A stretch of DNA of 12,957 nucleotides from Rikenellaceae bacterium (GTDB lineage: Bacteria; Bacteroidota; Bacteroidia; Bacteroidales; UBA932): NCBI GenBank assembly GCA_003513895.1, contig DOSU01000008.1, positions 27,864 to 40,820 of the forward strand. Reading direction: 5' to 3'. A program made the position numbers and the translations under genes. Under the pieces are notes generated by a model that did not search any database, was not told the origin of the DNA, and saw only the letters and a program-made list of their open reading frames with translations. Positions 1 to 6,520 of the stretch are shown here, piece after piece. Numbering within the stretch: the first letter of the stretch is position 1; each line of letters starts with the position of its first letter.

Positions 1-206
1 ACTTTTAATCTTTTATATCTGCTGTATATATCGCTTGCAATGTATCCGAGCGGGTGACCGACATGAAGCCCTGCCCCCGATGGGTAGGGAAACATATCTA
101 AAACGTAATACTTTGGTTTTGAAGGATCGGTCTCTACTTTAAATGTTTTATTATTAGCCCAGAAGGCCTGCCAACTCCTCTCGATTTCAAGAAAATTATA
201 CTCCAT
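1..206 (-). CDS. leuS: Leucine--tRNA ligase, N-terminal fragment (cut by the window edge)
   Basis: Leucyl-tRNA synthetase charges tRNA-Leu with leucine in the cytosol. Only the first 68 codons are present, reading leftward off the window. The start is the ATG at 206-204. The visible protein has the class I synthetase HIGH signature as HVGH at residues 48-51, preceded by the LeuRS-typical stretch MFPYPSGAGL (residues 38-47) and followed by PLGY. The context YVLDMFPYPSGAGLHVGHPL is characteristic of bacterial LeuRS rather than IleRS or ValRS. It is the last visible gene of a leftward series. The 41-base gap before it contains a -7-like element (230-237), so leuS may be transcribed both from the upstream operon and from its own promoter. 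The KMSKS loop, editing domain and C-terminus lie outside the window. Confidence 0.96.
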   Translation of the reverse strand, partial: MEYNFLEIERSWQAFWANNKTFKVETDPSKPKYYVLDMFPYPSGAGLHVGHPLGYIASDIYSRYKRLK

Positions 207-229
207 TTTGCGTCTGTTGTTTCAAACGG

Positions 230-237
230 CAAAAGTA
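230..237 (-). promoter_or_regulatory. Candidate -7 promoter element for leuS
   Basis: Read on the minus strand, this octamer is TACTTTTG, an exact match to the Bacteroidota -7 consensus TAnnTTTG. It sits in the 41-base gap between the M28 peptidase gene and leuS, about 23 bases upstream of the leuS ATG, so it would give a very short leader. No clear -33 TTTG/TTG is seen at the usual spacing, so this is a half-match only. Confidence 0.35.
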
Positions 238-247
238 ATAAAATTTA

Positions 248-1576
248 CTATCTTTTGAGCCTAAATTCAACCGGAACCGCCATTTTAACACGCACAGGTA
301 CGCCACCTATGTTTGCCGGTTTCCATTTAGGAGAAGCCATTACAACTTTTAGCGCTTCGTCGTCCAGTTGATCGTCAAGGGATTTCACTATTTTAACATT
401 AGAAACCTGTCCGCTTTTCTCCACAACAAACTCAACAATTACTCTTCCCTGAATTCCTGCATCAATTGCCCGCTGAGGGTATTTCAGATATTTGTAAACC
501 CATTTGTCCAGGAATTGTTGCTCTCCTCCATGCAGGAACAGTGCGCTTTTTTCAACTTCGGCAGACGCAAAAACTGTTGTGTCTTTTTGAAGTGTCTCCG
601 GGTTTTGTTTTGCTTTTAAAGATGGATCTTTTTCTGCAAATGCAGTTCTGGAAAGAGGTCTCTCCATATTTGCAACTTCCATTGCAAGGTTAAGGGCAAA
701 GTTTGCCATCATCTCCATAGATACATAATCCAAATCCGAAGCTTTGTCGCGGTATGTATGGTAGTCGCCGTGAAGGCCGGTTGTAATTAGCGCCGATGGA
801 ATTCCCCTGCCCATAAAGATTTGATGATCGCTTGGGAAGTAATCGGTGGAGTGAATTTTTGGCGAGAGCATCAGTGGCATATCTGCAATATCCTTTAAGA
901 CTGTATTTAGTTCCACATGAGGCATGACTGTATAAACCGACACATTTTCTCCTCCCTTTCCGTGACCAACCATATCCAGGTTTATCATTAGGGAAATTTT
1001 ACCGGCAGGAGCAAACGCTCTGTTTGCAAAATACCAGGAGCCCAGCATTCCCCTCTCCTCGGCTCCAAAAGCGACGAACAGTACCGAACGGCGAAATTTG
1101 AATGCCTGTGCTTTTACCATCTTTGCCAGTTCCAGCATTACTGAAACTCCGGATGCGTTGTCGTCGGCTCCGCTGTATATCTGAAGGGAGTCTTTTCCAT
1201 TAATATTAATGCGAGTAAATCCGAGGTGGTCGTAATGTGCTCCAATTAGTATATACTCGTTTTTTAGGATATTGTCATAACCTTCTATAATGCCTACAAT
1301 ATTGTTTGAGTGCATGGTGTCCCCCTTGTCCGAAACAAATGAAAAATCCTGCCCGGGAGACGGATAGAGCAAAGTTAATCCTGCTTCCATAAAAGCCTTT
1401 TCAATATATTTTCCGGCTGCCCGTTCGCCACTGCCTCCTGCCTCTCTGCCCAATAGAGAATCGGTAGTAAGGGAAACAACATGGGACTTCAACTCTGTTA
1501 CAATGCTGTTTTGCGAAAAAAGCCCTGCAGGCATAAACAGCAGCAGAGCTATCACATTGAATAATTTTCTGTACAT
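248..1576 (-). CDS. Secreted M28-family metallopeptidase with C-terminal TonB domain
   Basis: Predicted exported zinc aminopeptidase/carboxypeptidase-like enzyme of 442 aa. A signal peptide spans about residues 1-21 (hydrophobic core LFNVIALLLF, probable cleavage before Q22). The M28 domain covers about residues 25-305. Its di-zinc set is complete: H114 in AHYDH, bridging D139 in GADDNASG, catalytic E173 and ligand E174 in GAEERG, D201 in NLDMVG, and H273 in DYHTYRD. A linker of about 50 residues follows. Residues about 357-441 form a TonB C-terminal domain, recognisable from YPQRAIDAGIQGRVIVEFVV, the G-V-K-V-SLD-LD-EAL pattern and the WKPA motif. There is no TonB transmembrane anchor or proline-rich span, so it should not work as a conventional energy transducer. 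The start lies 2 bases after the stop of the VOC gene, which implies co-transcription. The M28 assignment is firm. The substrate and the role of the TonB domain are not known. Confidence 0.93.
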   Translation of the reverse strand: MYRKLFNVIALLLFMPAGLFSQNSIVTELKSHVVSLTTDSLLGREAGGSGERAAGKYIEKAFMEAGLTLLYPSPGQDFSFVSDKGDTMHSNNIVGIIEGYDNILKNEYILIGAHYDHLGFTRININGKDSLQIYSGADDNASGVSVMLELAKMVKAQAFKFRRSVLFVAFGAEERGMLGSWYFANRAFAPAGKISLMINLDMVGHGKGGENVSVYTVMPHVELNTVLKDIADMPLMLSPKIHSTDYFPSDHQIFMGRGIPSALITTGLHGDYHTYRDKASDLDYVSMEMMANFALNLAMEVANMERPLSRTAFAEKDPSLKAKQNPETLQKDTTVFASAEVEKSALFLHGGEQQFLDKWVYKYLKYPQRAIDAGIQGRVIVEFVVEKSGQVSNVKIVKSLDDQLDDEALKVVMASPKWKPANIGGVPVRVKMAVPVEFRLKR

Positions 1577-1578
1577 CT

Positions 1579-1950
1579 TTATCTTGTTGGTAAAACCTCC
1601 AGCCAGTAGCCATCGGGATCGTTAATAAAATATATTCCCATTTTTGGATTTTCGTAGCAGATGCATCCCATTTCGTTGTGCTTTTTATGCGCAGCCTCAT
1701 AGTCGTCCGTACGAAAAGCAAGATGGAATTCATTGTCGCCCAAATTATACGGCTTCTCCCAATCTCGAAGCCAGGTAAGCTCAAGCTGCTGTTCCGACAG
1801 GCCGTCCGATAAAAAAACAATTATGAATGAACCATCCTCGGGAGCTATTCTTCTTACCTCAGTAAGGTCAAGGGCCTCCCGGTAAAAAAACAAACTTTTA
1901 TTGAGATCGAGAACATTTATGTTGTTGTGAACAAATCGGAATTGTGCCAT
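1579..1950 (-). CDS. VOC-family metalloenzyme (glyoxalase I-like)
   Basis: A 123-aa single-polypeptide vicinal-oxygen-chelate protein with two beta-alpha-beta-beta-beta repeats, close to the length of bacterial glyoxalase I. The four metal positions of that family appear present: H8 (FVHNN), E57 (QLELTW), H76 (EFHLAF) and E118 (YWLEVL). The C-terminal motif FINDPDGYWLEVL is typical. This favours an active metal-dependent lyase or isomerase over a resistance-type binding protein. Classical GloA acts on the methylglyoxal-glutathione hemithioacetal, but many Bacteroidota lack glutathione, so the natural thiol or substrate is uncertain and I give no symbol. There is no signal peptide, so it is cytosolic. 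It lies 13 bases after the PAS gene and 2 bases before the M28 peptidase gene, inside the leftward operon. Confidence 0.88.
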   Translation of the reverse strand: MAQFRFVHNNINVLDLNKSLFFYREALDLTEVRRIAPEDGSFIIVFLSDGLSEQQLELTWLRDWEKPYNLGDNEFHLAFRTDDYEAAHKKHNEMGCICYENPKMGIYFINDPDGYWLEVLPTR

Positions 1951-1963
1951 AATATTAAATAAT

Positions 1964-2302
1964 TTATGTTCTTACAAAATGGGGCATCTCTGCTGGCAGT
2001 TCTAAAGAGAATTCAACAAGTCCGTTTACTACTCCTTCTTTATACCATGGAGACTGATAAATCAATTTTTTTACTCCATCTTTTTCAATTGTGTATGTAT
2101 TTGTCTTTCCGGATTTCATAAGCTCCTGGATTTTAATCCACGATTTTTCGCCATGGCAGTCCTTGAGATTTTTACCAACAAGATCGCCATATTTCTCAAA
2201 GGTCTGGCGTGCTTTTGCATTTTGGTAAATTACCAGACCTTCCGAATCGCATAATGTTACTGCACAAGTTAACTCATCTGCCCAGTTAAGTTCGCCTGTC
2301 AT
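1964..2302 (-). CDS. Stand-alone PAS-domain protein
   Basis: A 112-aa cytosolic protein that is almost entirely one PAS fold (about residues 10-102). Recognisable elements are the N-terminal sensor strand CAVTLCDSEGLVIYQN, the helix ending YGDLVGKNLKDCH, and the C-terminal strands KLIYQSPWYKEG and VNGLVEFSLEL. It has no kinase, cyclase, DNA-binding or transmembrane segment, so output must come through a partner protein or through ligand binding alone. C49-H50 in the DCH motif could contact a cofactor such as heme or a flavin, but that is speculation. The gene begins 7 bases after the gcvT stop and ends 13 bases before the VOC gene, so it is expressed with gcvT. I recall similar small PAS proteins from Bacteroidota but know of no assigned function. 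Confidence 0.82.
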   Translation of the reverse strand: MTGELNWADELTCAVTLCDSEGLVIYQNAKARQTFEKYGDLVGKNLKDCHGEKSWIKIQELMKSGKTNTYTIEKDGVKKLIYQSPWYKEGVVNGLVEFSLELPAEMPHFVRT

Positions 2303-2309
2303 AATATGT

Positions 2310-3416
2310 TTATTGCTTATAAAAGGGTGTTTTTACAACTTTAGCTTTTAGCAGTTTATCTCTTACCTTGATGTAAATTTCGCTGTCCAGTTTATATAAA
2401 GGAGTTGCAACATATGCCATTCCAACGGCTTTTTTAACTGCAGGTCCCATTGTGCCCGATGTTACTATACCAATTACTGTGCCGTTCGCGTCGCAAACTT
2501 CATATCCGTGTCTTGGAATTCCTCTGTCTATCATTTCAAATCCTACAAGTTTTTTTGAAACTCCTTCGGCTTTTTGCTTAAGATACAGTGCCTTATCAAT
2601 AAAATCGCCCTTTGCTTCGCTGAATTTTGTAATCCACCCCAAACCTGCTTCCATTGGTGAAGTTGTATCATCAATGTCATTTCCGTAAAGGCAGAATCCC
2701 ATTTCAAGACGAAGGGTATCTCTTGCGCCCAGGCCAACCGCGGTAATTCCGAACTCTTTTCCTGCTTCAAAAACAGCCTTCCAGAGTTTGTCGGCATCTT
2801 CGTTTGCTACATAAATTTCGCATCCGCCCGAACCTGTATAACCGGTAGTAGAGAAGATTGCATCCTTTATCCCTGCAATTGTAAGTTTCTGGAATGTATA
2901 GTACTCCATATCCTCAACCTTTCTGTCGCAAATTTTTTGCATCGCCTTGAGAGCAAGAGGCCCCTGAACTGCGAGCTGGCAAATTTCATCCGATGCATTG
3001 TAGAGTTCTTTTCCCGGTGTTATGCCAAATTTTGGAGCAACTGCACAAAGATGTGCGTAATCCTTATCCACGTTTGAAGCATTTACTACTAGCAGATAAG
3101 TTACAGAATCGATGCAGTAAACCAGCAAGTCATCCACAATACCGCCTTTTCCATTGGGGAAGCAGGAGTATTGAACTTTGCCCGGGACCAATACAGATGC
3201 ATCATTTGAAGTTGTGTACTGAATAAATGGAAGTGCATTTGGACCTTTAACCCAAATTTCGCCCATATGTGAAACATCAAATACGCCAATCTTTGTTCTA
3301 ACGTTATTGTGTTCCTCATTTATTCCGTAATATTCAACCGGCATGTTGTAACCGGCAAATGGAACCATTTTGGCTCCTAATGCAATGTGCTTGTCTGTAA
3401 AGGCTGTATTTTTCAT
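2310..3416 (-). CDS. gcvT: Aminomethyltransferase, glycine cleavage system T protein
   Basis: GcvT takes the aminomethyl group from lipoylated H protein and gives methylene-tetrahydrofolate plus ammonia. The protein is 368 aa, normal full length. Visible family motifs include the folate-site N-terminus with MVPFAGYNMPVEY (residues 17-29), FDVSHMGE (46-53), GGIVDDLLVY with the catalytic Asp pair D95-D96, the TGYTGSGGCEIY segment (191-202), GLGARDTLRLE (228-238) and the C-terminal barrel motif GIVTSGTMGP (316-325). It is distinguished from YgfZ and dimethylglycine dehydrogenases by this full set. The P, H and L proteins are not in the window. It begins 7 bases after the SPOR lipoprotein gene and is followed 7 bases later by the PAS gene. 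It is cytosolic and shows no truncation. Confidence 0.97.
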   Translation of the reverse strand: MKNTAFTDKHIALGAKMVPFAGYNMPVEYYGINEEHNNVRTKIGVFDVSHMGEIWVKGPNALPFIQYTTSNDASVLVPGKVQYSCFPNGKGGIVDDLLVYCIDSVTYLLVVNASNVDKDYAHLCAVAPKFGITPGKELYNASDEICQLAVQGPLALKAMQKICDRKVEDMEYYTFQKLTIAGIKDAIFSTTGYTGSGGCEIYVANEDADKLWKAVFEAGKEFGITAVGLGARDTLRLEMGFCLYGNDIDDTTSPMEAGLGWITKFSEAKGDFIDKALYLKQKAEGVSKKLVGFEMIDRGIPRHGYEVCDANGTVIGIVTSGTMGPAVKKAVGMAYVATPLYKLDSEIYIKVRDKLLKAKVVKTPFYKQ

Positions 3417-3423
3417 TATTATG

Positions 3424-4005
3424 TTATTTTATATGTAGTTTCTGATTTATGTCATACACCCAAATATCTTCGGGGCTGAATTCGAGTTGAAGAAGTTTTC
3501 TGGTGGCGGTATAGGCTTCATTTGCATCTGAGAAAGCTCCGGACGAAACAACTTTATATCCGTTTTTAAACTCGAGCCTTATTGGCTTATATCCGTTTTT
3601 CAACAGGTAACTGTCCATTTTTGCAGCATTGGCATCGTCTTTAAAACTGCCCACAATTACGTAATATCTTGCTGTTAATTGGGATGAGGCCACTTTTGGA
3701 GCAATCACTTCGGCCTTTTTCTGTACTGTTGTTGGTGGTGTTGCTGTTGAATTAGGTACAACTGAAGTTGAAGGTTTGGTTAGCGGCTTTGGTACCGAAT
3801 CCGTTTTAACAATAGAGTCGCTCTTGGGTAATGTGTCGTTCATCAAAGCATCGAGACTGTCTGCAGTTCTTTTCATCCGCAATTCGGTCTCCATCCTTGC
3901 TAAATCCTGAGATGTTGGCATGCCTACGGTTGACCTGAGCCAATCGCAACCGGAAAAAAGGAAAACAGCTGCAAAAAAGATAATTACCGATTTAAACCTT
4001 CTCAT
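3424..4005 (-). CDS. SPOR-domain lipoprotein
   Basis: A 193-aa predicted lipoprotein. The leader (residues 1-19, RRFK then a hydrophobic run) ends in the lipobox LFSGC, with C20 as the lipidated residue. A Thr/Ser/Pro/Lys-rich linker (about 55-110) follows. The C-terminal SPOR domain (about 112-187) begins ARYYVIVGSF and contains the KNGYKVVSSGAFSDANEA motif. SPOR domains bind peptidoglycan glycans denuded of stem peptides, so the protein probably tethers the envelope to septal or remodelled wall. It resembles the small SPOR lipoproteins of Bacteroidota but cannot be tied to a named gene. It is the first gene of the leftward operon, with a promoter-like element about 35 bases upstream, and gcvT follows after 7 bases. 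There is no obvious functional link to gcvT. Confidence 0.9.
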   Translation of the reverse strand: MRRFKSVIIFFAAVFLFSGCDWLRSTVGMPTSQDLARMETELRMKRTADSLDALMNDTLPKSDSIVKTDSVPKPLTKPSTSVVPNSTATPPTTVQKKAEVIAPKVASSQLTARYYVIVGSFKDDANAAKMDSYLLKNGYKPIRLEFKNGYKVVSSGAFSDANEAYTATRKLLQLEFSPEDIWVYDINQKLHIK

Positions 4006-4038
4006 AATTTATTAAATTTAAGACTGTTTGTTATATCA

Positions 4039-4046
4039 CAAAAATA
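4039..4046 (-). promoter_or_regulatory. Candidate -7 element for the leftward SPOR-gcvT-leuS operon
   Basis: Read on the minus strand this is TATTTTTG, an exact TAnnTTTG match, 34 bases upstream of the SPOR lipoprotein ATG in the 109-base divergent gap. A TTTG (complement of CAAA at 4060-4063) lies only 13 bases further up, too close for a standard -33 box. The -7 is therefore supported by position and sequence but the -33 is not. Confidence 0.45.
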
Positions 4047-4078
4047 AGCAATTTTAAGACAAAGCGAAAAATTAAATG

Positions 4079-4086
4079 TATATTTG
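4079..4086 (+). promoter_or_regulatory. Candidate -7 element for the DUF389-capA-phoH operon
   Basis: TATATTTG matches the Bacteroidota -7 consensus TAnnTTTG and lies 28 bases before the ATG at 4115. Upstream, at the right distance, there is only a weak -33-like TTTT (4052-4055, 23-base spacer). It is back-to-back with the leftward element at 4039-4046, so the two operons probably start from one compact divergent region. Confidence 0.45.
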
Positions 4087-4114
4087 GTTTTGATAACATT
4101 AGATTCTAACAGAT

Positions 4115-5446
4115 ATGTCCAAATTGTATAATCAATTAAAAGAGATTACAAATCTCTCCGACCACGTAGATATCTCCGCTACAATTGAAAGCATTAAAAA
4201 AAGCATTGACTTTCGCGGTCCTAATGTGTGGATTCTTGCTTTTGCCATAATAATGGCATCTGTGGGGCTGAATTTAAATTCAATTCCGGTTATTATTGGC
4301 GCAATGCTCATCTCTCCGCTTATGGGGCCAATTATTGGAACCGGTCTTGCAGTTGGGATTGACGATTCTGTTTTGCTAAGGCGTTCGCTTAAGAATCTGG
4401 GTATTATGGTGGCTATAAGCCTTATTGCCTCTACCGCATTTTTTGCATTAACCCCTCTCAATCTGGACGAACCCATTGAGTTGCTGGCAAGAACAAGGCC
4501 AACCATCTATGATGTCTTCATAGCTTTGTTTGGTGGTCTTGCGGGCATTGTGGAGTTGTCGAGAAAAGACAAGGGAACAGTAATTGCAGGTGTCGCCATT
4601 GCGACTGCTCTCATGCCTCCTTTATGTACTGCTGGTTACGGGCTGGCAAATCTAAATGCACCTTTTTTCTTCGGGGCTATTTACCTGTTTTTCATAAACT
4701 CTCTTTTTATTGCTCTGGCTACTTTTCTGGTCGTAAGATACCTGAAGTTTCCTCTTATAAAATTTGCCGATCCTGCCAAACAAAGGAGGGTCCGCAGGGC
4801 AATTTCCATATTTGCATTAATAATGGTTATACCAAGCATTTACACTGCTTTTCTTGTAATTAAAGAGAACACTTTCAATCAGGTTGCAAAGAAATTTGTT
4901 TCCGAACATAAAACTATGGGAAGCAGCTATATTTTTGATTATTCTATAAATCACAAGAAAAAACCATCCACTCTCATTCTCTCTGTAGCCGGCGATCCGC
5001 TCTCCCAACTTCAAAAAGATACTATGATGACTTCACTGGAAAAAAGAGGAATATTAAAAAATCAGCTGATTATTAAAGAGAGTGAACGAAACGATGTGCT
5101 TGACGAAAACGGTTTCGTAAAGAGTATTTTTGAAAGAAGCGACCTCGAAATAAACAAACGGGAAGTGCTCATCCGAAATATGGAATCGGAGCTTAAACAG
5201 CTAAAAAGCAAAGAGATACCATATAAGCAAATTGCAAGTGAAATTATTGCCCAGCACCCTGGGATTGTATCGTTTTCAATAGCCAGAGGTGCGCAGGTAG
5301 ATATTGAAAAACTTGACAGCAAAGAGCAGGTTATAGCTCTCATAAAATGGCAGAAGCCTCTCTCCGGTCTTGAGATTATACGTCTTGAGCGATGGCTCTC
5401 AATAAGGCTGAAGGAGAATAATTTAATGCTTGTTCAGATTAAGTAA
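4115..5446 (+). CDS. DUF389 / TIGR00341-family integral membrane protein
   Basis: A 443-aa polytopic inner-membrane protein of unknown function. About seven hydrophobic segments can be drawn: roughly 37-56, 58-78, 94-115, 133-148, 155-176, 185-209 and 227-248. The DUF389 core is clear: FRGPNVWILAFAIIMASVGL (33-52), IGAMLISPLMGPIIGTGLA (61-79), the GGLAGIVELSR loop (140-150) and ATALMPPLCTAGYGLA (163-178). The soluble C-terminal half (about 250-443) includes a charged helix, possibly coiled coil, around 340-366. Many DUF389 proteins are shorter and made mostly of the membrane core, so the long tail resembles the larger versions. It is the first gene of a rightward operon. CapA follows in the same frame after one stop codon. 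A transport or envelope role is an inference from topology only. Confidence 0.92.
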   Translation: MSKLYNQLKEITNLSDHVDISATIESIKKSIDFRGPNVWILAFAIIMASVGLNLNSIPVIIGAMLISPLMGPIIGTGLAVGIDDSVLLRRSLKNLGIMVAISLIASTAFFALTPLNLDEPIELLARTRPTIYDVFIALFGGLAGIVELSRKDKGTVIAGVAIATALMPPLCTAGYGLANLNAPFFFGAIYLFFINSLFIALATFLVVRYLKFPLIKFADPAKQRRVRRAISIFALIMVIPSIYTAFLVIKENTFNQVAKKFVSEHKTMGSSYIFDYSINHKKKPSTLILSVAGDPLSQLQKDTMMTSLEKRGILKNQLIIKESERNDVLDENGFVKSIFERSDLEINKREVLIRNMESELKQLKSKEIPYKQIASEIIAQHPGIVSFSIARGAQVDIEKLDSKEQVIALIKWQKPLSGLEIIRLERWLSIRLKENNLMLVQIK

Positions 5447-5449
5447 TTA

Positions 5450-6520
5450 TTGAAGACATTTCCCCTTATAATATTAAATGCTCTTGCAACTCCTCTTCTG
5501 ATGTCCGGAGAGGATACTCTGCGTATTCTTTTCCTCGGCGACATTATGCAACATCAGGCTCAGCTGGATATCGCAAAAAAGAATGGGAAAGGAAGGCTAA
5601 GTGATGGCACTTACGATTACAATGACTATTTCAAATACCTGCAGCCGAGATTTGACAAGGCCGACCTCCGGGTTGCAAATATGGAAACGACTTTCACTCC
5701 CGCCCCATATTCAGGTTATCCGAACTTCTCATCGCCATCATCATTAGTTTCGGACAGCAAAAAAAACGGCATAGATCTCTTCCTCGCAGCAAACAATCAC
5801 TCTTGCGACAAAGGAAAGAGGGGAATCGAGGGAAGCATTTCTTTGTATGATAGTCTTAATGTTTTGTATACCGGAATTTACCGGAATGAAAAAGAGGAGA
5901 ACGAACGCAACCCGCTCATTGTTGAACTTAAAGGGTTCCGTATTGCATTCCTCAACTATACATACGGCACAAATGGCATCCCTGTACCTGAGCCATATGT
6001 CGTAAAACTACTCGACAGTAATATAGTTAAGAAGGACATCCAAAGGGCAAAAGAGAGAGATCCCGATTTTATTATTGCCTGTTTGCACTGGGGGACAGAA
6101 TATGTTCTCTCTCATTCTGAGGAGCAGGAAAAGTGGGAAAAACTCTTTAACAGAGAGGGAATAAAAATAATAATCGGATCTCATCCCCATGTCCCTCAGG
6201 ATGTTAAAATAGACAAAGAGCTTTCCGGGGAAGTTAAAGGAATAACAGTATACTCGCTCGGAAACGCTATTTCCAATATGACTGCCCTTTACACTCGAAT
6301 TGGAATGATATTTCGCCTGGAACTGGTTAAAAACTGGCTTGGAGAGAGCCGGATTATTGTGCCGGAATACGAGTATATCTGGACCACACGGCCCGGTTTG
6401 TTTAATAAAAACTTTAGCATAATTCCTGTTGAGGACTATATAAAAGAGCCTCACAAGCTACATAACAGAGATGATTTCAACAAAATGAAGAACCAATACC
6501 TAAAAATAAAAAATGATTGA
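5450..6520 (+). CDS. CapA-family (poly-gamma-glutamate synthesis type) metallophosphatase-fold protein
   Basis: A 356-aa protein of the PGA_cap/CapA family. Conserved residues of the calcineurin-like fold are visible: D31 and H35 in GDIMQHQ, N77/E79 in VANMETTF, N116-H117 in AANNHSCD, H213-W214-G215, GSHPHV with H245 and H247, and YSLGN (268-272). The chosen start is TTG at 5450. The previous stop (5444-5446) is in this same frame, so the gene cannot start further left, and this start adds MK plus a hydrophobic run to about residue 18 that looks like a short signal peptide. An ATG at 5501 is the alternative and would remove that leader. The family was named from poly-gamma-glutamate capsule synthesis, but no ligase genes (CapB/C) are present, so the substrate is unknown. 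Its end overlaps phoH by 8 bases. Confidence 0.9.
   Translation: MKTFPLIILNALATPLLMSGEDTLRILFLGDIMQHQAQLDIAKKNGKGRLSDGTYDYNDYFKYLQPRFDKADLRVANMETTFTPAPYSGYPNFSSPSSLVSDSKKNGIDLFLAANNHSCDKGKRGIEGSISLYDSLNVLYTGIYRNEKEENERNPLIVELKGFRIAFLNYTYGTNGIPVPEPYVVKLLDSNIVKKDIQRAKERDPDFIIACLHWGTEYVLSHSEEQEKWEKLFNREGIKIIIGSHPHVPQDVKIDKELSGEVKGITVYSLGNAISNMTALYTRIGMIFRLELVKNWLGESRIIVPEYEYIWTTRPGLFNKNFSIIPVEDYIKEPHKLHNRDDFNKMKNQYLKIKND

Noticed and set aside
1401..1820. 139-codon open frame on the minus strand overlapping the M28 and VOC genes
   Set aside because: Low-complexity, Cys/Arg-rich translation with no domain; both overlapped genes have clear families in their own frames.
4132..4506. 124-codon minus-strand open frame inside the DUF389 gene
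   Set aside because: Antisense shadow of the conserved membrane core; its hydrophobic look mirrors the sense strand.
6008..6454. 148-codon minus-strand open frame inside capA
   Set aside because: It is antisense to conserved CapA motifs (HWG, GSHPHV, SLGN) and has no recognisable domain.
5450..6520. capA as evidence of a poly-gamma-glutamate capsule locus
   Set aside because: No CapB, CapC or CapD-like genes are nearby, and CapA-family proteins are widespread in genomes without that capsule.
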